DNA of 14,663 nt from Candidatus Omnitrophota bacterium (lineage in GTDB: Bacteria; Omnitrophota; Gorgyraeia; 2-01-FULL-45-10), in the NCBI GenBank assembly GCA_026387165.1, contig JAPLMG010000085.1:1-14663 (forward strand). The letters run 5' to 3'. Below, piece after piece: positions 13,369 to 14,663 of the stretch. The notes under the pieces are model-generated. The model saw nothing but the letters and a program-made list of their open reading frames with translations. It was not told the origin of the DNA and ran no database searches. The position numbers were made by a program, and so were the translations under genes. Position 1 is the stretch's first letter; each line of letters opens with the position of its first letter.

Positions 13369-14663
13369 ATGTCAAGAGAGATATATATTAATGTAGAGCA
13401 GCACGAAAAACGCGTCACGGTTTTAGACAACAAAAAGATAGAAGAGTTCTACATAGAAAGGGCGGATACCGTAAACCTCGTAGGAAATGTCTATAAGGGC
13501 AAGGTAGAATCGGTGCTGCCGGGGATAGAGGCGGCTTTTGTCAATATAGGCCTCGAGAAGAACGGATTTCTCTATGTTACGGATGTCGAGCGAGATGCTT
13601 CGGACTTTGACCGTCTGTTGGGCGAAGAAGGCGGAGAGCGCCAGGAGAATAAAGAGCCTCAGAAGAAGCAGTCTATAGCCGCGATGCTAAAAAAGGGAGA
13701 TGAGGTTCTGGTGCAGGTAGTAAAAGAACCGATCAGCACCAAGGGCGCCAGGCTTACGGCCCACATATCTATCCCGGGCAGATTTCTCGTCCTGATGCCG
13801 TTCGATAACCGCATAGGGCTGTCGAAGAGGATAGAGGACCATAAGGAACGCGACAGGATCCGCAAGATCATAGAGGAGCTCAAGCTCCCTAAAGATATAG
13901 GGTTTATAGTGAGGACGGCCGCTATCGGAGCGAGCCAGAGAGATTTTTTCCGCGAGACGCGCTATCTGATCAGATTATGGCAGCACATAAAGTATAAAGC
14001 CAAAAAGGCGAAGCCGCCTCAGCTGATCCATCAGGAATACGACCTCATCCTGAGGACCGCGCGCGATAATTTCACCGAAGCCACCGTAAGGCTCGAGGTC
14101 GATTCGAAGAACGATTATAGGAGGATATCGAAATTCCTGAAGATGACCTCGCCGCAGTTCAGGAGCAGGCTGAAGCTTTACACCGACAGAGTGCCCATAT
14201 TCGAAAAATATGATGTGGAGAGGCAGATAGATAAGATATACAACAGGATAATCCAGCTTAAATCCGGCGGATATCTGGTCTTTGATGAGACCGAGAGCTT
14301 AGTGGCCATCGATGTGAACTCCGGCAAGTCGGTCGGGCACAAGAACCTGGAGGAGACTGCCTTTCGGACGAACTTAGAGGCCGCCGAAGAAGTTCCGCGC
14401 CAGCTCAGGCTTCGCGACATAGGCGGCATCATAATCATAGATTTCATAGATATGGAGTTTGGCGGCCACAGAAAGACAATAGTCAAGACTCTTGAAAGAG
14501 CGCTTGAGAGCGATAAAGCCAAGACGAAGATACTGAATATATCAAGCATAGGCCTTGTGGAGATGACGCGCCAGAGGGCGCGGCGCAGCATCGAGTCGAA
14601 GAGCTATCAGAGGTGCCCATATTGCGGCGGCAGGGGCACCATAAAATCGCCCTCCACCGTATC
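13369..14663 (+). CDS. rng: Ribonuclease E/G family protein (Rne/Rng), 3' end outside window
   Basis: Open from the ATG at 13369 to the window edge, 431 residues visible. An S1 RNA-binding domain (about 35-130, NVYKGKVESVLPGIEAAFVNIG) carries a charged, Lys/Glu-rich insert near 78-105. The RNase H-like catalytic part follows, with FVVR-like GFIVRTAA (about 179-186), VAIDVNSGK containing Asp315, and IIIDFIDM containing Asp358 and Asp361, which fit the magnesium-binding aspartates of RNase E. The zinc-link motif CPYCGGRG starts at Cys416 with Cys419. The enzyme cleaves single-stranded RNA for rRNA maturation and mRNA decay. The length and motifs resemble RNase G or a compact RNase E; whether an RNase E-type scaffold tail exists cannot be seen. 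It starts three bases after the DUF2344 stop, so co-expression is likely. Confidence 0.93.
   Translation, partial: MSREIYINVEQHEKRVTVLDNKKIEEFYIERADTVNLVGNVYKGKVESVLPGIEAAFVNIGLEKNGFLYVTDVERDASDFDRLLGEEGGERQENKEPQKKQSIAAMLKKGDEVLVQVVKEPISTKGARLTAHISIPGRFLVLMPFDNRIGLSKRIEDHKERDRIRKIIEELKLPKDIGFIVRTAAIGASQRDFFRETRYLIRLWQHIKYKAKKAKPPQLIHQEYDLILRTARDNFTEATVRLEVDSKNDYRRISKFLKMTSPQFRSRLKLYTDRVPIFEKYDVERQIDKIYNRIIQLKSGGYLVFDETESLVAIDVNSGKSVGHKNLEETAFRTNLEAAEEVPRQLRLRDIGGIIIIDFIDMEFGGHRKTIVKTLERALESDKAKTKILNISSIGLVEMTRQRARRSIESKSYQRCPYCGGRGTIKSPSTV

Noticed and set aside
14178..14591. 137-residue minus-strand open frame
   Set aside because: It lies wholly antisense to the RNase E/G catalytic region, whose motifs are clear; Ser/Leu-rich composition is typical of a shadow frame.

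Overview
The window looks like chromosome from an uncultivated Gram-negative bacterium. An outer-membrane secretin (PilQ) with an inner-membrane PilM-N-O-P set implies two membranes. The family mix suggests a Candidatus Omnitrophota-like lineage: surface sugar cluster, AMIN-less PilQ, a short DUF2344 protein next to an RNase E/G, and a DnaA-tailed REP-type transposase. That placement comes from protein flavour only and is tentative. By eye, the left half is AT-rich and the pil/rne half is GC-richer. All genes are on the + strand.

Left region (1-7234): surface-sugar genes in a tight run. They are the tail of a probable methyltransferase, an extended-SDR nucleotide-sugar enzyme, an RmlC-like 3,5-epimerase, an FkbM methyltransferase and a family-2 glycosyltransferase. 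After a 109-base gap with two stem-loops and a G9 tract come an HddA-like heptose-7-phosphate kinase, an HddC-like nucleotidyltransferase and a large polytopic membrane protein that may be a GT-C glycosyltransferase. HddA plus HddC point to a GDP-activated heptose. The SDR and the epimerase could remodel it, as in Campylobacter capsule heptose pathways, and the glycosyltransferases would attach the product to a surface glycan.

Middle (7252-8263): an apparently intact, roughly 1 kb REP-associated tyrosine transposase (HUH, IS200-like) element. It has 23-base terminal inverted repeats with one mismatch. The left repeat supplies the -35 box of a promoter predicted to start transcription exactly at the transposase ATG. 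The right repeat encodes the transposase C-terminus. It lies between the sugar cluster and the pilus operon, beside a promoter-like sequence and a small palindromic patch in the pilM leader.

Right region (8445-14663): a type IV pilus alignment and secretin operon, pilM-pilN-pilO-pilP-pilQ. A nested GC-rich palindromic repeat interrupts it between pilM and pilN. Then come a short DUF2344 (TIGR03936-type) protein whose conserved N-terminus starts upstream of its first ATG, and the start of an RNase E/G family ribonuclease that runs off the right edge.

No tRNA, rRNA, CRISPR array or recognisable defence system was seen. No stretch longer than about 210 bases lacks a gene.
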